Shown here piece after piece: positions 54,440 through 64,000 of a stretch of 64,000 nucleotides of DNA. The stretch covers positions 1-64,000 of the forward strand of contig NZ_JAUOZU010000003.1 in the NCBI RefSeq assembly GCF_030551875.1, written 5' to 3'. This DNA comes from Fluviirhizobium alvei. Its GTDB lineage: Bacteria; Pseudomonadota; Alphaproteobacteria; Rhizobiales; Rhizobiaceae. The position numbers and the translations under genes are program-made. A model generated the notes under the pieces. It saw only the letters and a program-made list of their open reading frames with translations, made no database searches and was not told the DNA's origin. The number at the start of each line of letters is the position of its first letter. Within the stretch, counting starts at the first letter, position 1.

Positions 54440-55195
54440 ATGATAGACTTTCTGGCGCAACTGGCGTCACGCGAACGCAATGAAGATGCCGACCGGCATC
54501 TGGCCTATATCCTCACCTTCGTGGCCGGAGCCGTCAATGCTGGCGGCTTCATGGCCGTCCACCAATACACGTCACACATGTCCGGCATCATCTCGTCGAT
54601 GGCCGACAACATGGTCCTCGGCGAAGGCCAGCTGGTGCTGGCCGGGCTCGGTGCCGTGCTTTCCTTCGTTGCGGGCGCCGCCGTCTCCGCCATCCTGGTC
54701 AACTGGGGCCGCCGGCGGAAGCTTCATGGCGAATATGCCCTGCCACTGGCCCTCGAGGCAGCCCTGCTCCTTCTCTTTGGCTTGGTCGGTGAACGTCTCG
54801 AACCGCAGGCCTGGCTCTATGTCTCCTCGACCGTGGCGCTGCTCTGCTTCATCATGGGGCTGCAGAATGCCATCATCACCAAGCTTTCGCACAGCCGCAT
54901 CCGCACCACCCATGTCACCGGCCTGGTGACGGACATGGGGATCGAGATCGGCAAGCTCTTCTATTGGAACCTGTCGCCGCCCTTGCCGGGCCAGCCTCCC
55001 GTTCGCGCCGATCGCCAGAAATTGGCGCTGCTCGTCTCCATGGTCATGCTGTTTTTCAGCGGCGGCATTCTGGGCGCCACCGCCTTTCAGACATTCGGCT
55101 TCGTCGCAGCCGCAGGTCTTGCCGCCATCGTCGCGCTGATGGCAGCCTTTCCGGTGGCACGCGACATACGGACGTTCTTCAGCGGAATACGCTAA
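54440..55195 (+). CDS. YoaK family membrane protein (DUF1275)
   Basis: This 251-residue protein has about six membrane spans. The conserved VAGAVNAGGFMAVHQYTSHMSGI and IRTTHVTGLVTDMGIEIG motifs are those of DUF1275 proteins. The function is unknown to me. The gene is on the plus strand, convergent with aidB, and separated from it by 11 bp. Confidence 0.9.
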   Translation: MIDFLAQLASRERNEDADRHLAYILTFVAGAVNAGGFMAVHQYTSHMSGIISSMADNMVLGEGQLVLAGLGAVLSFVAGAAVSAILVNWGRRRKLHGEYALPLALEAALLLLFGLVGERLEPQAWLYVSSTVALLCFIMGLQNAIITKLSHSRIRTTHVTGLVTDMGIEIGKLFYWNLSPPLPGQPPVRADRQKLALLVSMVMLFFSGGILGATAFQTFGFVAAAGLAAIVALMAAFPVARDIRTFFSGIR

Positions 55196-55206
55196 CGCGA
55201 TCCCGG

Positions 55207-56856
55207 TCAGTGCGCGGCATCGGGATAGAGAAGATCGATGATGAACCGCGCATCGTATCGGCTGTCGATCATGCCATAGGTGTTGCGCCATCCGCCCGCG
55301 AGCCGGGAATCAAGGAAGGCATCGGCCACCCTGCCGGCCCCGAGCCGCTGCAATTCGGCGGCTCCGGCAGCGAGCGCCAGCTGTTCGACGAGGAAACGCG
55401 CCGTCCCCTCGTCACGCTCGGCAAGCGCAAGGGCAGCCCGCAGCACATCGACCGATTTGCTGCCGGTCGGGCCGAGATCCCTTTCGAGGCCGGCGAAGAG
55501 AATATCGAACTGGCCCCGGTCGCGGGCAAGCACGCGCAGCACGTCGAGCGCCATGACATTGCCCGACCCTTCCCAGATCGCATTGACCGGCGCCTCGCGA
55601 TAATGGCGGGCGATCGGCCGTTCCTCGACATAACCGGAACCGCCAAGGCACTCCATCGCCTCATAGATAAGCGATGGCGCGATCTTGCAGACCCAGTATT
55701 TGATCACCGGCGTCATGATGCGTTGATAGGCAGCGTCTTCCTCGCTCTGATGCGCGGTATCGAACGCTTGGGCGAGCCGGAAGGAAAGTGCTGTGGCGGC
55801 CGCCACATCGAGCGCCATGTCGGCGACGACCCGCGTCATGAGCGGCTGGTCGATCAGCATCTTGCCGAACACCGAGCGGCCGCGAATATGATGCACGGCT
55901 TCGGCCAGCGACGCGCGCATGATGCCGGCCGAGGCGAGCGCACAATCGAGCCGCGTCAGCGTCACCATCTCGATGATGGTGCGGATGCCGTGATCGGGCT
56001 GGCCGAGCAGGAAGCCGTAAGTGTCGGAAAATTCCACTTCGCTCGACGCATTCGAACGGTTGCCGATCTTGTCCTTGAGGCGCTGGAAGCGCAACCCGTT
56101 GCGACTGCCATCCTCGAGCAATCGCGGCACCAGGAAGCAGCCCATGCCTTCGCGGGTCTGGGCGAGCATGACGAAGGCATCGGCCTGCGGTGCCGACATG
56201 AACCATTTATGGCCGGTCAGCCGATAGATGCCGTCGCCCACCTTGTCGGCGACCGAACGGTTGGCGCGCACATCGGTACCACCCTGCTTCTCGGTCATGC
56301 CCATGCCGAGAATGACGCCTGCCTTCTCCTGCGCCGGCTTGTTGGACGATTCGTACTTGCGACCGACGATCTTCTCGCTCCAGCTCTTGAACAGCAGCGG
56401 ATTGGCGCGAATGGCCGCAAGCGAAGCAGACGTCATCGTCAGCGGACAAAGATGGCCGCATTCGAGCTGGGCGGTCAGAAAGAAGCGAACGGCACGGGCG
56501 CGATGGCGCAGCCCATTTTCTTCGGGCCGCCCTTCCCAGATCGAGGAAGCAAGCCCGTTGCCGATCGAGCGCCGCATCAGCGCATGCCAGGCGGGATGAA
56601 AATCGATCACGTCGAGCCGCTCGCCGCGCGGACCATGTGTCCGCAGTTTCGGAGGGCTCTCATTGGCCATGCGGGCCAGTTCCTGCGCCTCGTGCGCCGT
56701 GACATAGCGCCCAAGCGCCTCGAATTCGTCGCGCGTGGCCTTGCTCATAGCACTGGAAATATCCACCAGCAGCGGATCGGAGCGATAGGCATTGATGCCG
56801 CTCCAGGGTTCCGGCTGGTTGAGTTCTTCCGGCGTCAGGTCGATATTCTTTTCCAT
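55207..56856 (-). CDS. aidB: AidB-like acyl-CoA dehydrogenase family protein
   Basis: This 549-residue flavoprotein matches E. coli AidB in length and in segments such as FHPAWHALMRR, CGHLCPLTMT and GGTDVRAN. AidB is induced by the adaptive alkylation response and binds DNA as well as FAD. Typical acyl-CoA dehydrogenases are about 380-400 residues. The extra C-terminal helices fit the AidB group. No Ada gene is nearby. Confidence 0.88.
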   Translation of the reverse strand: MEKNIDLTPEELNQPEPWSGINAYRSDPLLVDISSAMSKATRDEFEALGRYVTAHEAQELARMANESPPKLRTHGPRGERLDVIDFHPAWHALMRRSIGNGLASSIWEGRPEENGLRHRARAVRFFLTAQLECGHLCPLTMTSASLAAIRANPLLFKSWSEKIVGRKYESSNKPAQEKAGVILGMGMTEKQGGTDVRANRSVADKVGDGIYRLTGHKWFMSAPQADAFVMLAQTREGMGCFLVPRLLEDGSRNGLRFQRLKDKIGNRSNASSEVEFSDTYGFLLGQPDHGIRTIIEMVTLTRLDCALASAGIMRASLAEAVHHIRGRSVFGKMLIDQPLMTRVVADMALDVAAATALSFRLAQAFDTAHQSEEDAAYQRIMTPVIKYWVCKIAPSLIYEAMECLGGSGYVEERPIARHYREAPVNAIWEGSGNVMALDVLRVLARDRGQFDILFAGLERDLGPTGSKSVDVLRAALALAERDEGTARFLVEQLALAAGAAELQRLGAGRVADAFLDSRLAGGWRNTYGMIDSRYDARFIIDLLYPDAAH

Positions 56857-57052
56857 GGTGCAGCCTTAGGCAGATTCGGCATTCCATGCACTAGGGCCAA
56901 TAGCCCTGTCACACAATCCCTGTTGAAAATCGGATCGGCTCTGTTACCGGCCATCACTGGTGTGGATGGGCCGATTTTCCTCAACATCAAGCCTTGCCCC
57001 GCGTTCGCGTCACTTCTATAGACCGAGCAACTTTCTGGAAGGATCCGCGCTC

Positions 57053-57994
57053 ATGGTCTTTTTCCCGCATCGGCATCTCCTCGGCATCAAGGGTCTGACC
57101 GAACAGGACATCACCTTCCTCCTCGACAAGGCCGATGAAGCGGTCAAGATCTCCCGCCAGCGAGAGAAGAAGACCTCCACGCTGCGCGGCCTGACGCAGA
57201 TCAACCTGTTTTTCGAAGCCTCCACCCGCACCCAGAGCAGTTTCGAGCTGGCCGGAAAACGCCTCGGTGCCGATGTGATGAACATGTCGGTCGGCAACTC
57301 GTCCGTCAAGAAGGGCGAAACGCTGATCGATACGGCCATGACGCTGAACGCCATGCGGCCGGACGTGCTGGTGATCCGCCATTCCGCTGCTGGTGCGGCA
57401 GCGCTCCTCGCCCAAAAAGTGTCCTGCGCGGTCGTCAATGCCGGCGACGGCCAGCATGAGCATCCGACCCAGGCGCTTCTCGATGCGCTGACCATCCGGC
57501 GCGCCAGAGGCAAGCTCTCCCGCATCATCGTCGCCATTTGCGGCGACGTGCTGCATTCACGCGTCGCGCGATCGAACATTCTGCTCCTTAACGCCATGGG
57601 CGCCCGCGTCCGGGTCGTGGCGCCCTCCACGCTTCTGCCCTCCGGCATTCGCGAAATGGGCGTCGAAGTGTTCCAGGACATGAAGGAAGGGCTGAAGGAT
57701 GCCGATGTGGTCATGATGCTTCGCCTGCAGCGCGAACGCATGTCCGGCGCCTTCGTCCCCTCGGTGCGCGAATATTTCCATTTCTACGGTCTCGATGCCG
57801 AAAAGCTGAAGGCCGCGAAGGACGATGCACTCGTCATGCATCCGGGGCCGATGAACCGCGGCGTCGAAATCGCGTCCGAGATTGCCGATGGTCCGCAGAG
57901 CGTGATCGGCGAACAGGTCGAAATGGGGGTCGCCGTGCGCATGGCGGTGATGGAAGCCCTGCTGCTGTCGGAAAATGGCGGAGAACGCGCATGA
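57053..57994 (+). CDS. pyrB: Aspartate carbamoyltransferase catalytic subunit
   Basis: This 313-residue enzyme makes N-carbamoyl-L-aspartate, the second step of pyrimidine synthesis. It has [20 protein letters not shown], the carbamoyl-phosphate motif STRT, and [13 protein letters not shown] start at 57053 ([16 protein letters not shown]) with GGAAGGA upstream. It overlaps pyrC' by 4 nt (ATGA), so the two are translationally coupled. Confidence 0.96.
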   Translation: MVFFPHRHLLGIKGLTEQDITFLLDKADEAVKISRQREKKTSTLRGLTQINLFFEASTRTQSSFELAGKRLGADVMNMSVGNSSVKKGETLIDTAMTLNAMRPDVLVIRHSAAGAAALLAQKVSCAVVNAGDGQHEHPTQALLDALTIRRARGKLSRIIVAICGDVLHSRVARSNILLLNAMGARVRVVAPSTLLPSGIREMGVEVFQDMKEGLKDADVVMMLRLQRERMSGAFVPSVREYFHFYGLDAEKLKAAKDDALVMHPGPMNRGVEIASEIADGPQSVIGEQVEMGVAVRMAVMEALLLSENGGERA

Positions 57995-59283
57995 GCACCC
58001 TGGTTCTGGACAATGTCCGCATCATCGACCCCTCGCGCGGTCTCGACGAAGACGGTGCGATCATCGTCAAGGATGGCATCATCGCCGAAGCGGGCCGCGG
58101 CGCGCTCAACCAGGGTATTCCCGAAGGCGCCGTTCGCCGCGATTGCCGCGGGCTGGTCGCAACGCCAGGCCTGATCGATGCGCGAACCTTCACCGGCGAA
58201 CCGGGCGGCGAACATCGCGAGACGATTGCCTCGGCCGGACGCGCCGCTGCCGCCGGCGGCATCACCTCCTTCATCATGATGCCCGATACCGATCCGGTGA
58301 TCGACGACATCGCGCTTGTCGAATTCGTCCGCAAGTCGGCCCGCGACACTTCGCCCGTCAATGTCTATCCCGCAGCGGCCCTGACCAAGGATCTCGCCGG
58401 CGAGGAAATGACCGAGTTCGGCCTCCTGCTCGAAGCAGGGGCCGTCGCCTTTTCGAACGGCCGCAAGCCTCTTCACAATGCCCAGGTGCTGCGCCGGGCG
58501 CTGACCTATGCCCGCGATTTCGGCGCGGTGATCTCGCTTGAAACTCGTGACAAATATCTCGGCGCCGGTGGCGTGATGAACGAGGGGCTGCTCGCAAGCT
58601 GGCTCGGCCTGTCGGGCATTCCGCATGAAGCCGAGATCATTCCGCTCGAGCGCGACCTCCGTATCGCCGGTCTTGCCAATGGCCGCTATCATGCGGCCCA
58701 GATCTCCGTTCCCGGCTCGGTCGAGGCAATGACCATGGCGCGCGCGCGCGGCGTCAAAGCCACCTGCGGCATCTCGATCAACAACCTGTCACTCAATGAG
58801 AACGACATCGGCGAATACCGCACCTTCTTCAAACTCTATCCGCCATTGCGGGCAGAAGATGATCGCAAGGCGATGGTCGAAGCGCTCGCCCGTGGCGAAA
58901 TCGACATCATCGTCTCGTCGCATGATCCGCAGGATGTCGATACCAAGCGCCTGCCCTTCGGTGAGGCAGAGGACGGTGCGATCGGGCTCGAAACCATGCT
59001 CGCAGCAGCGCTTCGGCTCCACCATGACGGTTCGGTGCCGCTGATGCGCTTGATCGATGCCATGTCGACGAAGCCGGCCGAAATCTTCGGTCTGCCCGGC
59101 GGCACGCTGAAGCCGGGTGCGGCTGCCGACATCACCCTGATCGACCTCGATGAGCCGTGGATCTGCGTGAAAGAGCAGCTGGTGTCGCGTTCGAAAAACA
59201 CCCCGTTCGAAGATGCTCGCTTCTCGGGCCGGGCGGTGGTGACCTATGTCGGCGGCAGGAAGGTTTTCGACCTGAACGGCTGA
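57991..59283 (+). CDS. pyrC: Dihydroorotase-like protein, probably inactive (PyrC')
   Basis: This 430-residue protein has a dihydroorotase-like amidohydrolase fold. Active dihydroorotases bind zinc through an HxH motif after GLID; here the segment reads [13 protein letters not shown], so both histidines are missing. The conserved ATDHAP catalytic aspartate segment is replaced by SSHDPQD. Such catalytically dead partners (PyrC' or PyrX) stabilise PyrB in pseudomonads and are seen in rhizobia. An active dihydroorotase should exist elsewhere in the genome. It overlaps pyrB by 4 nt. Confidence 0.9.
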   Translation: MSTLVLDNVRIIDPSRGLDEDGAIIVKDGIIAEAGRGALNQGIPEGAVRRDCRGLVATPGLIDARTFTGEPGGEHRETIASAGRAAAAGGITSFIMMPDTDPVIDDIALVEFVRKSARDTSPVNVYPAAALTKDLAGEEMTEFGLLLEAGAVAFSNGRKPLHNAQVLRRALTYARDFGAVISLETRDKYLGAGGVMNEGLLASWLGLSGIPHEAEIIPLERDLRIAGLANGRYHAAQISVPGSVEAMTMARARGVKATCGISINNLSLNENDIGEYRTFFKLYPPLRAEDDRKAMVEALARGEIDIIVSSHDPQDVDTKRLPFGEAEDGAIGLETMLAAALRLHHDGSVPLMRLIDAMSTKPAEIFGLPGGTLKPGAAADITLIDLDEPWICVKEQLVSRSKNTPFEDARFSGRAVVTYVGGRKVFDLNG

Positions 59284-59357
59284 TCCGTAATCTGACAATT
59301 GCGAAAGCCGATTGACGACCGCGCCGAATTTGGGGAAACCAGTCGTCAGCATCCTTA

Positions 59358-59993
59358 ATGCCGATGGGGGGAACATTGGAAGCTCTGACCACCTGGAACA
59401 TTGCGGCCGTGCCCGCGATCATCGCCGCCGTCATGGGTTACCTGTCCGGTTCGGTCCCGTTCGGACTGATCCTGACCAAGCTCGCCGGTCTTGGCGACGT
59501 GCGTGCCATCGGCTCCGGCAATATCGGCGCTACCAATGTGCTGCGCACCGGCAACAAGGGACTTGCAGCCGCAACCCTTCTGCTTGACGCCCTCAAGGGC
59601 ACGGTGCCGGCGCTGCTTGCCAGCCATTTCCTGGGCCTCGAAGGCGGCGTGATTGCCGGTCTTGCCGCCTTCCTCGGCCACATCTTCCCCGTTTGGCTCA
59701 ATTTCAAGGGCGGCAAGGGTGTGGCGACCTATATCGGTGTCATGTTCGGCCTCAACTGGCAGATGGGCCTTCTTTTTCTTCTTGTCTGGATTGCAACCGC
59801 TGCAATCACACGCTACTCTTCCTTGTCTGCATTGGTGGCCATGGTTGTGGTTCCGCTGGTGCAGTGGGCGGCCGGTGATCACAAGGTGGCGGTTTTGGCC
59901 GCACTGATGTCCGTCATCGCCTATGTCAAGCATGGCGCAAATATCCAGCGCCTGCTCACAGGGACTGAAAGCAGGATCGGCAAGAAGGGATAG
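59358..59993 (+). CDS. plsY: Acyl-phosphate glycerol-3-phosphate acyltransferase
   Basis: This protein of about 205-211 residues with multiple spans transfers the acyl group from acyl-phosphate to glycerol-3-phosphate, the first step of phospholipid synthesis. It has the motifs [29 protein letters not shown] and [12 protein letters not shown]. The start is unclear: ATG at 59358, ATG at 59364, or TTG at 59376, which has a GGGGG ribosome site. dprA starts 5 bp downstream. Confidence 0.95.
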   Translation: MPMGGTLEALTTWNIAAVPAIIAAVMGYLSGSVPFGLILTKLAGLGDVRAIGSGNIGATNVLRTGNKGLAAATLLLDALKGTVPALLASHFLGLEGGVIAGLAAFLGHIFPVWLNFKGGKGVATYIGVMFGLNWQMGLLFLLVWIATAAITRYSSLSALVAMVVVPLVQWAAGDHKVAVLAALMSVIAYVKHGANIQRLLTGTESRIGKKG

Positions 59994-59998
59994 GATCT

Positions 59999-61150
59999 TT
60001 GATCTCGGCAGGCGCATCGAAATCCATCGCGCTTTCCGATCGTCAGAGACTGGCCTGGCTGCGCCTGATCCGTTCCGACAATGTCGGTCCCGTCACTTTC
60101 CGTGAACTCATCAACCATTGCGGCTCGGCGGAAAACGCGCTCGACATGCTGCCGGAACTTTCCCGACGCGGCGGCGCGCTGCGCTCGATCCGTGTGACCT
60201 CCGTGGCCGATGCCGAGGCCGAACTCGAAGTGGCAAGGCGTTTCGGCGCCCGTTTTGTCGGCATCGGCGAAGCCGATTATCCGCTCGCTCTGCGCCAGAT
60301 CGAAGGTGCCCCGCCACTGATCGCGATCCGGGGCGACGCCAAGGCATTGACTGCGCCTGCGGTCGGCATCGTCGGTTCGCGCAACTGCTCGATCGCCGGC
60401 GCCAAATTCGCCAGCCATCTCGCCCAGGAAATCGGTCGCGGCGGCTATACGATCGTATCGGGTTTTGCTCGCGGCATCGATGCGGCCGCCCATACGGCGA
60501 GCCTGTCGACGGGAACGGTCGCGGTGCTCGCTGGTGGTCTTGATCGCCCCTACCCGCCTGAAAACCAGTCGCTTCTGGAGCGGCTCTATCAGGAACGCGG
60601 CATCACCATCTCCGAAATGCCATTCGGCTGGGAACCGCGGGCGCGCGATTTCCCGCGCCGCAACCGGCTGATTGCCGGCATCGGCCTCGGTCTGGTCGTC
60701 ATCGAGGCTGCGATCCGCTCCGGTTCGCTGATCACCGCCCGAATGGCCGCCGATTTCGGACGCCAGGTCTTTGCTGTCCCGGGCTCGCCACTCGATCCGC
60801 GCTGCCAGGGCACCAACAATCTCTTGAAACAGGGCGCTTCGGTTGCAACCGAAGCCGACGATATCCTCAGCGCATTGGCTCCCTTGACCCGGATGGATCT
60901 GTTCTCGACGCCGGTTGCCGAGGAACCGCCGGGCAGCGACGACGGATCGATGGAGCCGCCGCCGAGTGATGATGATCGCGCCCGCATCGTCGAGGCGCTT
61001 GGACCGACGCCGGTCGAGGTTGATGATGTCATCCGCCATACCGGCCTGCCGGCGCAAAAAGTCTATCTCGCGCTCTTGGAGCTAGATCTTGCCGGCCGGC
61101 TTCATCGCCATCGCGGCGGACTTGTATCCATCGACCTTCCCCTGGGCTGA
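59999..61150 (+). CDS. dprA: DNA-processing protein A (DprA)
   Basis: This 383-residue Rossmann-fold protein loads RecA onto incoming single-stranded DNA. It has VGIVGSRNCSIAGAKF, GGYTIVSGFARGIDAAAH, AGGLDRPYPPEN and PGSPLDPRCQGTNNL, with a C-terminal winged-helix region. It starts with TTG at 59999, near an AGGGATAGGA stretch; no good ATG is nearby. It follows plsY by 5 bp. Its last 69 nt overlap the convergent small gene. Confidence 0.93.
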   Translation: MISAGASKSIALSDRQRLAWLRLIRSDNVGPVTFRELINHCGSAENALDMLPELSRRGGALRSIRVTSVADAEAELEVARRFGARFVGIGEADYPLALRQIEGAPPLIAIRGDAKALTAPAVGIVGSRNCSIAGAKFASHLAQEIGRGGYTIVSGFARGIDAAAHTASLSTGTVAVLAGGLDRPYPPENQSLLERLYQERGITISEMPFGWEPRARDFPRRNRLIAGIGLGLVVIEAAIRSGSLITARMAADFGRQVFAVPGSPLDPRCQGTNNLLKQGASVATEADDILSALAPLTRMDLFSTPVAEEPPGSDDGSMEPPPSDDDRARIVEALGPTPVEVDDVIRHTGLPAQKVYLALLELDLAGRLHRHRGGLVSIDLPLG

Positions 61151-61327
61151 GCTGCCTTCGCCCAGAAGATCACAGGCCTCGGTGAAGGCCATTTCGAGCA
61201 GGTACACCAGAAGTTCGGCCCTTTCCGAGCGGGCGACATGTGTCAGTTCACCCAGCATCTGTTTCACATAGGCAATGCGTTCCCGCGACGTTGGCATTGT
61301 ACCGGCGTTCAGTTCGACTTTGGTCAT
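61082..61327 (-). CDS. Small hypothetical protein convergent with dprA
   Basis: This 81-residue protein starts at 61327 (MTKVELNAGTMPTSRERIAYVKQML is its opening, split here as TSRERIAYVKQML after residue 11). It is helical and amphipathic, with charged ELTHVARSERAELLVYLLEM, and has no signal or membrane span. I recognise a rhizobial family of this pattern but no function. Its 3' end lies inside dprA by 69 nt. Its upstream side faces topA across an AT-rich gap. Confidence 0.7.
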   Translation of the reverse strand: MTKVELNAGTMPTSRERIAYVKQMLGELTHVARSERAELLVYLLEMAFTEACDLLGEGSSAQGKVDGYKSAAMAMKPAGKI

Positions 61328-61651
61328 CTCGCGCCACATATACTCTAGGTTGTATATTTAACATAAAATCTTCCACACGTCGAAAACCATAAATAAACAT
61401 ATCATTAATTGCAACACAATTGTATTCCCACTTAGGTTGTATCGCGTTGTATCAGGATTTTGCCCCGGTAGGCCGAGAGTTTCAGGGCAATGAAAGGATA
61501 TTCAGCCTTTGCGCATTGCAATCACCATCAAGGCAAGGCTATAAGCCCGCACTTGGTGGACAAAAAAGCGGAGAGCCGACCACGCTGCAAGTGCTGCGGG
61601 ATACATGCTTTTGCCGTTTGAGTTGAAAAGGCCGTCGGGCGGAAATTTGGT
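61328..61651. promoter_or_regulatory. AT-rich divergent region before topA with TAGGTTGTAT repeats
   Basis: This 324-bp gap is markedly more A+T rich than its surroundings, at least up to about 61450. TAGGTTGTAT occurs at 61346-61355 and 61433-61442, both on the plus strand, and GTTGTAT recurs at 61446-61452. This suggests operator sites for a regulator of topA or the small gene. No clear -35/-10 pair was chosen. Confidence 0.5.
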
Positions 61652-64000
61652 ATGAATATTGTCGTGGTCGAATCGCCTGCAAAGGCCAAAACAATCAACA
61701 AGTACCTGGGCCCCGGCTACAAGGTCATGGCCTCTTTCGGCCATGTCCGCGATCTGCCGGCCAAGGATGGCTCTGTCCGCCCCGATGAAGATTTCGCCAT
61801 GTCCTGGGAAGTCGACTCGGCATCGAGCAAGAGAATCAATGAAATCGCCGATGCGGTGAAGAAATCCGACGGACTGTTTCTCGCAACCGACCCGGATCGC
61901 GAGGGAGAGGCCATTTCCTGGCATGTGCTCGACATTCTGAAGAAGAAGAAGGTGATCGGCGACCGTCCGGTCAAGCGCGTCGTCTTCAACGCCATCACCA
62001 AGAAGGCCGTGCTCGATGCCATGGCCGAGCCGCGCGATATCGACGAACCGCTGGTCGATGCCTATCTCGCCCGTCGCGCGCTGGATTATCTCGTCGGCTT
62101 CAACCTGTCGCCGGTTCTCTGGCGCAAATTGCCAGGTGCCCGCTCGGCAGGCCGCGTGCAGTCGGTTGCGCTGCGGCTGGTCTGCGATCGCGAGACAGAG
62201 ATCGAGCGCTTCGTTGCCGAAGAATACTGGAACATTTCCGCGCTTCTCAAGACCCCGCGCAACGATACGTTCGAAGCGCGTCTTGTGAGCCTTGAAGGAA
62301 AGCGCCTGCCGCCGCGCGGTGTGCAGAACGGCGACCAGGCCACCGACATCAAGTCCCTGCTTGAAGGTGCCGCCTTCCGCGTCGACAGTATCGAAGCCAA
62401 GCCGGTCAAGCGCAATCCCGGCCCGCCCTTCACCACCTCGACGCTGCAGCAGGCCGCCTCCTCGCGGCTCGGCTTTTCGGCCTCCCGCACCATGCAGGTC
62501 GCCCAGAAGCTCTATGAAGGTTTCGATATCGGCGGCGAAGTCACCGGTCTAATCACCTATATGCGTACCGACGGCGTCCAGATCGCACCCGAAGCGATCG
62601 ATGCTGCCCGCCGCGCCATCGCCAACCAGTTCGGCGACAAGTACCTGCCGGAGAAGCCGCGCTTCTATTCCACCAAGGCCAAGAATGCCCAGGAAGCGCA
62701 CGAAGCGATCCGCCCGACCGATTTCAGCCGCACGCCCGAAAGCCTGCGCCGTTATCTCGATGCCGACCAGCTTCGCCTCTATGAGCTGATCTGGAAGCGC
62801 GGTATCGCGAGCCAGATGGCAAGCGCCGACATCGAACGCACCACGGCCGAAATCATCGCCGAAAATGGCGGCCGCAAGGCCGGTCTGCGTGCGGTCGGCT
62901 CGGTGATCAAGTTCGACGGCTTCATCGCCGCCTATACTGACCAGCGCGAGGAAGACGAGAGCGGCGACGACGAAGATGGTCGTCTGCCCGATATCCGAGC
63001 CCAGGAAAGCCTCGGCAAGGAAAAGATCAATGCCAGCCAGCATTTCACCGAGCCGCCGCCGCGCTATTCGGAAGCAACCCTGATCAAGAAGATGGAAGAG
63101 CTCGGCATCGGCCGGCCCTCCACCTATGCCGCCACTCTCGCCACGCTGCGCGACCGCGGCTATGTGACCATCGACAAGCGCAAGCTCATTCCCGATGCCA
63201 AGGGCCGGATCGTTACCGCCTTCCTCGAGAATTTCTTCACCCGCTATGTCGAATATGACTTCACGGCCTCGCTCGAAGAAAAGCTCGACAGCATTTCCGC
63301 CGGCGATCTGAACTGGAAGGACGTGCTGCGCGACTTCTGGAAGGACTTCTTCTCTCAGATCGAGGTCACCAAAGAACTGCGCGTCACCAACGTGCTCGAT
63401 GCGCTCAATGATGCGCTCGCGCCGCTTCTCTTCCCGCCGCGCGCTGATGGTTCGGACCCGCGCACCTGCCAGGTCTGCGGATCCGGAAAACTGTCGCTGA
63501 AACTCGGCCGTTACGGCGCCTTCGTTGGCTGCTCGAACTATCCGGAATGCAATTTCACCCGCCAGCTTTCCAGCGACGGCAACGAGGGCGATGCGACGCT
63601 CTCCGGCGAACCCGTGGCACTCGGCAAGGACCCGATGACGGACGAGGAGATCACCCTCCGTTCGGGCCGTTTCGGACCCTACGTCCAGCGCGGCGATGGC
63701 AAGGAAGCCAAGCGCGCCAGCCTGCCCAAGGGCTGGACGCCGGATTCGATCGATCACGAAAAGGCATTGGCGCTGCTCAATCTGCCCCGCGATATCGGTG
63801 CCCATCCCGAAAGCGGCAAGATGATTTCCGCCGGCATCGGCCGCTATGGCCCCTTCCTGCTGCATGACGGTTCCTACGCCAATCTCGAAAGTGTCGAGGA
63901 TGTGTTCTCGATCGGCCTCAACCGCGCCGTGACCGTGATTGCCGAAAAGGCCGCGAAGGGTCCCGGGGGTCGCGGTGCGCGATCGGCTCCTGCGGCACTC
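61652..64000 (+). CDS. topA: DNA topoisomerase I, N-terminal 783 codons (runs off window end)
   Basis: The frame is open from ATG 61652 to the window end and begins MNIVVVESPAKAKTINKYLG. The Toprim segment FLATDPDREGEAISWH and the active-site tyrosine Y303 in LITYMRTDGV are present. A four-cysteine zinc ribbon uses C606, C609, C627 and C633. The enzyme relaxes negative supercoils. The stop codon and the remaining C terminus are outside the window. A 438-codon antisense frame is a shadow. Confidence 0.97.
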   Translation, partial: MNIVVVESPAKAKTINKYLGPGYKVMASFGHVRDLPAKDGSVRPDEDFAMSWEVDSASSKRINEIADAVKKSDGLFLATDPDREGEAISWHVLDILKKKKVIGDRPVKRVVFNAITKKAVLDAMAEPRDIDEPLVDAYLARRALDYLVGFNLSPVLWRKLPGARSAGRVQSVALRLVCDRETEIERFVAEEYWNISALLKTPRNDTFEARLVSLEGKRLPPRGVQNGDQATDIKSLLEGAAFRVDSIEAKPVKRNPGPPFTTSTLQQAASSRLGFSASRTMQVAQKLYEGFDIGGEVTGLITYMRTDGVQIAPEAIDAARRAIANQFGDKYLPEKPRFYSTKAKNAQEAHEAIRPTDFSRTPESLRRYLDADQLRLYELIWKRGIASQMASADIERTTAEIIAENGGRKAGLRAVGSVIKFDGFIAAYTDQREEDESGDDEDGRLPDIRAQESLGKEKINASQHFTEPPPRYSEATLIKKMEELGIGRPSTYAATLATLRDRGYVTIDKRKLIPDAKGRIVTAFLENFFTRYVEYDFTASLEEKLDSISAGDLNWKDVLRDFWKDFFSQIEVTKELRVTNVLDALNDALAPLLFPPRADGSDPRTCQVCGSGKLSLKLGRYGAFVGCSNYPECNFTRQLSSDGNEGDATLSGEPVALGKDPMTDEEITLRSGRFGPYVQRGDGKEAKRASLPKGWTPDSIDHEKALALLNLPRDIGAHPESGKMISAGIGRYGPFLLHDGSYANLESVEDVFSIGLNRAVTVIAEKAAKGPGGRGARSAPAAL

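Noticed and set aside
62549-63865. 438-codon antisense frame over topA
   Set aside because: TopA is fully conserved on the plus strand and this frame has no recognisable domain.

Overview
The window is a G+C-rich alphaproteobacterial chromosome segment. It is most likely from the Rhizobiaceae (Rhizobium/Agrobacterium group). Supporting signs are a tRNA-Trp-secE-nusG-rplKA-rplJL-rpoBC cluster followed by rpsL-rpsG-fusA-tuf, an NDUFA12-type complex I protein, an RNase E with a large acidic insertion in its S1 region, a dsbA/aroQ/accB/accC/aat series, CTTGAC-type -35 boxes, and a pyrB paired with a dihydroorotase-like protein that lacks metal ligands. Genus assignment is inference. No phage, IS transposase, CRISPR array or rRNA operon was seen. 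The window is mostly housekeeping core with small lineage-specific genes between.

Layout. 1-17.8 kb, minus strand: transcription and translation core (tRNA-Trp, secE, nusG, rplK, rplA, rplJ, rplL, rpoB, rpoC, then rpsL, rpsG, fusA and the start of tuf). A plus-strand acidic small gene and a minus-strand di-haem peroxidase gene sit between rpoC and rpsL. 18-24 kb: a small secreted protein gene, then amiC-mrcA-prfB (minus), with a +1 programmed frameshift in prfB and a 273-bp inverted-repeat element upstream of amiC. 24.1-27.7 kb: a long structured leader and rne. 27.7-32.8 kb: an aminotransferase, divergent from a DsbA-like gene and aroQ-accB-accC-aat. 32.9-35 kb: DUF2167, DUF2155 and NDUFA12 genes.

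35-51.4 kb: gatB plus an overlapping GNAT gene, divergent from tamA-tamB (outer-membrane assembly), then a second GNAT gene, a DUF4436 membrane protein, a YjhX/TopAI-like small toxin, gatC-GNAT-gatA, a metallo-beta-lactamase-fold hydrolase and an unrecognised membrane protein. 51.5-57 kb: ruvX, a DUF6105 protein whose 3' end overlaps it, a 55-residue membrane protein, tetR plus a short-chain dehydrogenase, a YoaK-family membrane protein and aidB. 57-64 kb: pyrB-pyrC', plsY, dprA, an overlapping convergent small gene, and topA, which runs off the end.

The most interesting points are the linkage of GNAT acetyltransferases to gat genes near an orphan YjhX-type topoisomerase inhibitor, the inverted-repeat element before amiC, the structured rne leader, the hairpins in the rif-operon junctions, repeated TAGGTTGTAT boxes before topA, and two convergent gene pairs that overlap in their coding 3' ends.
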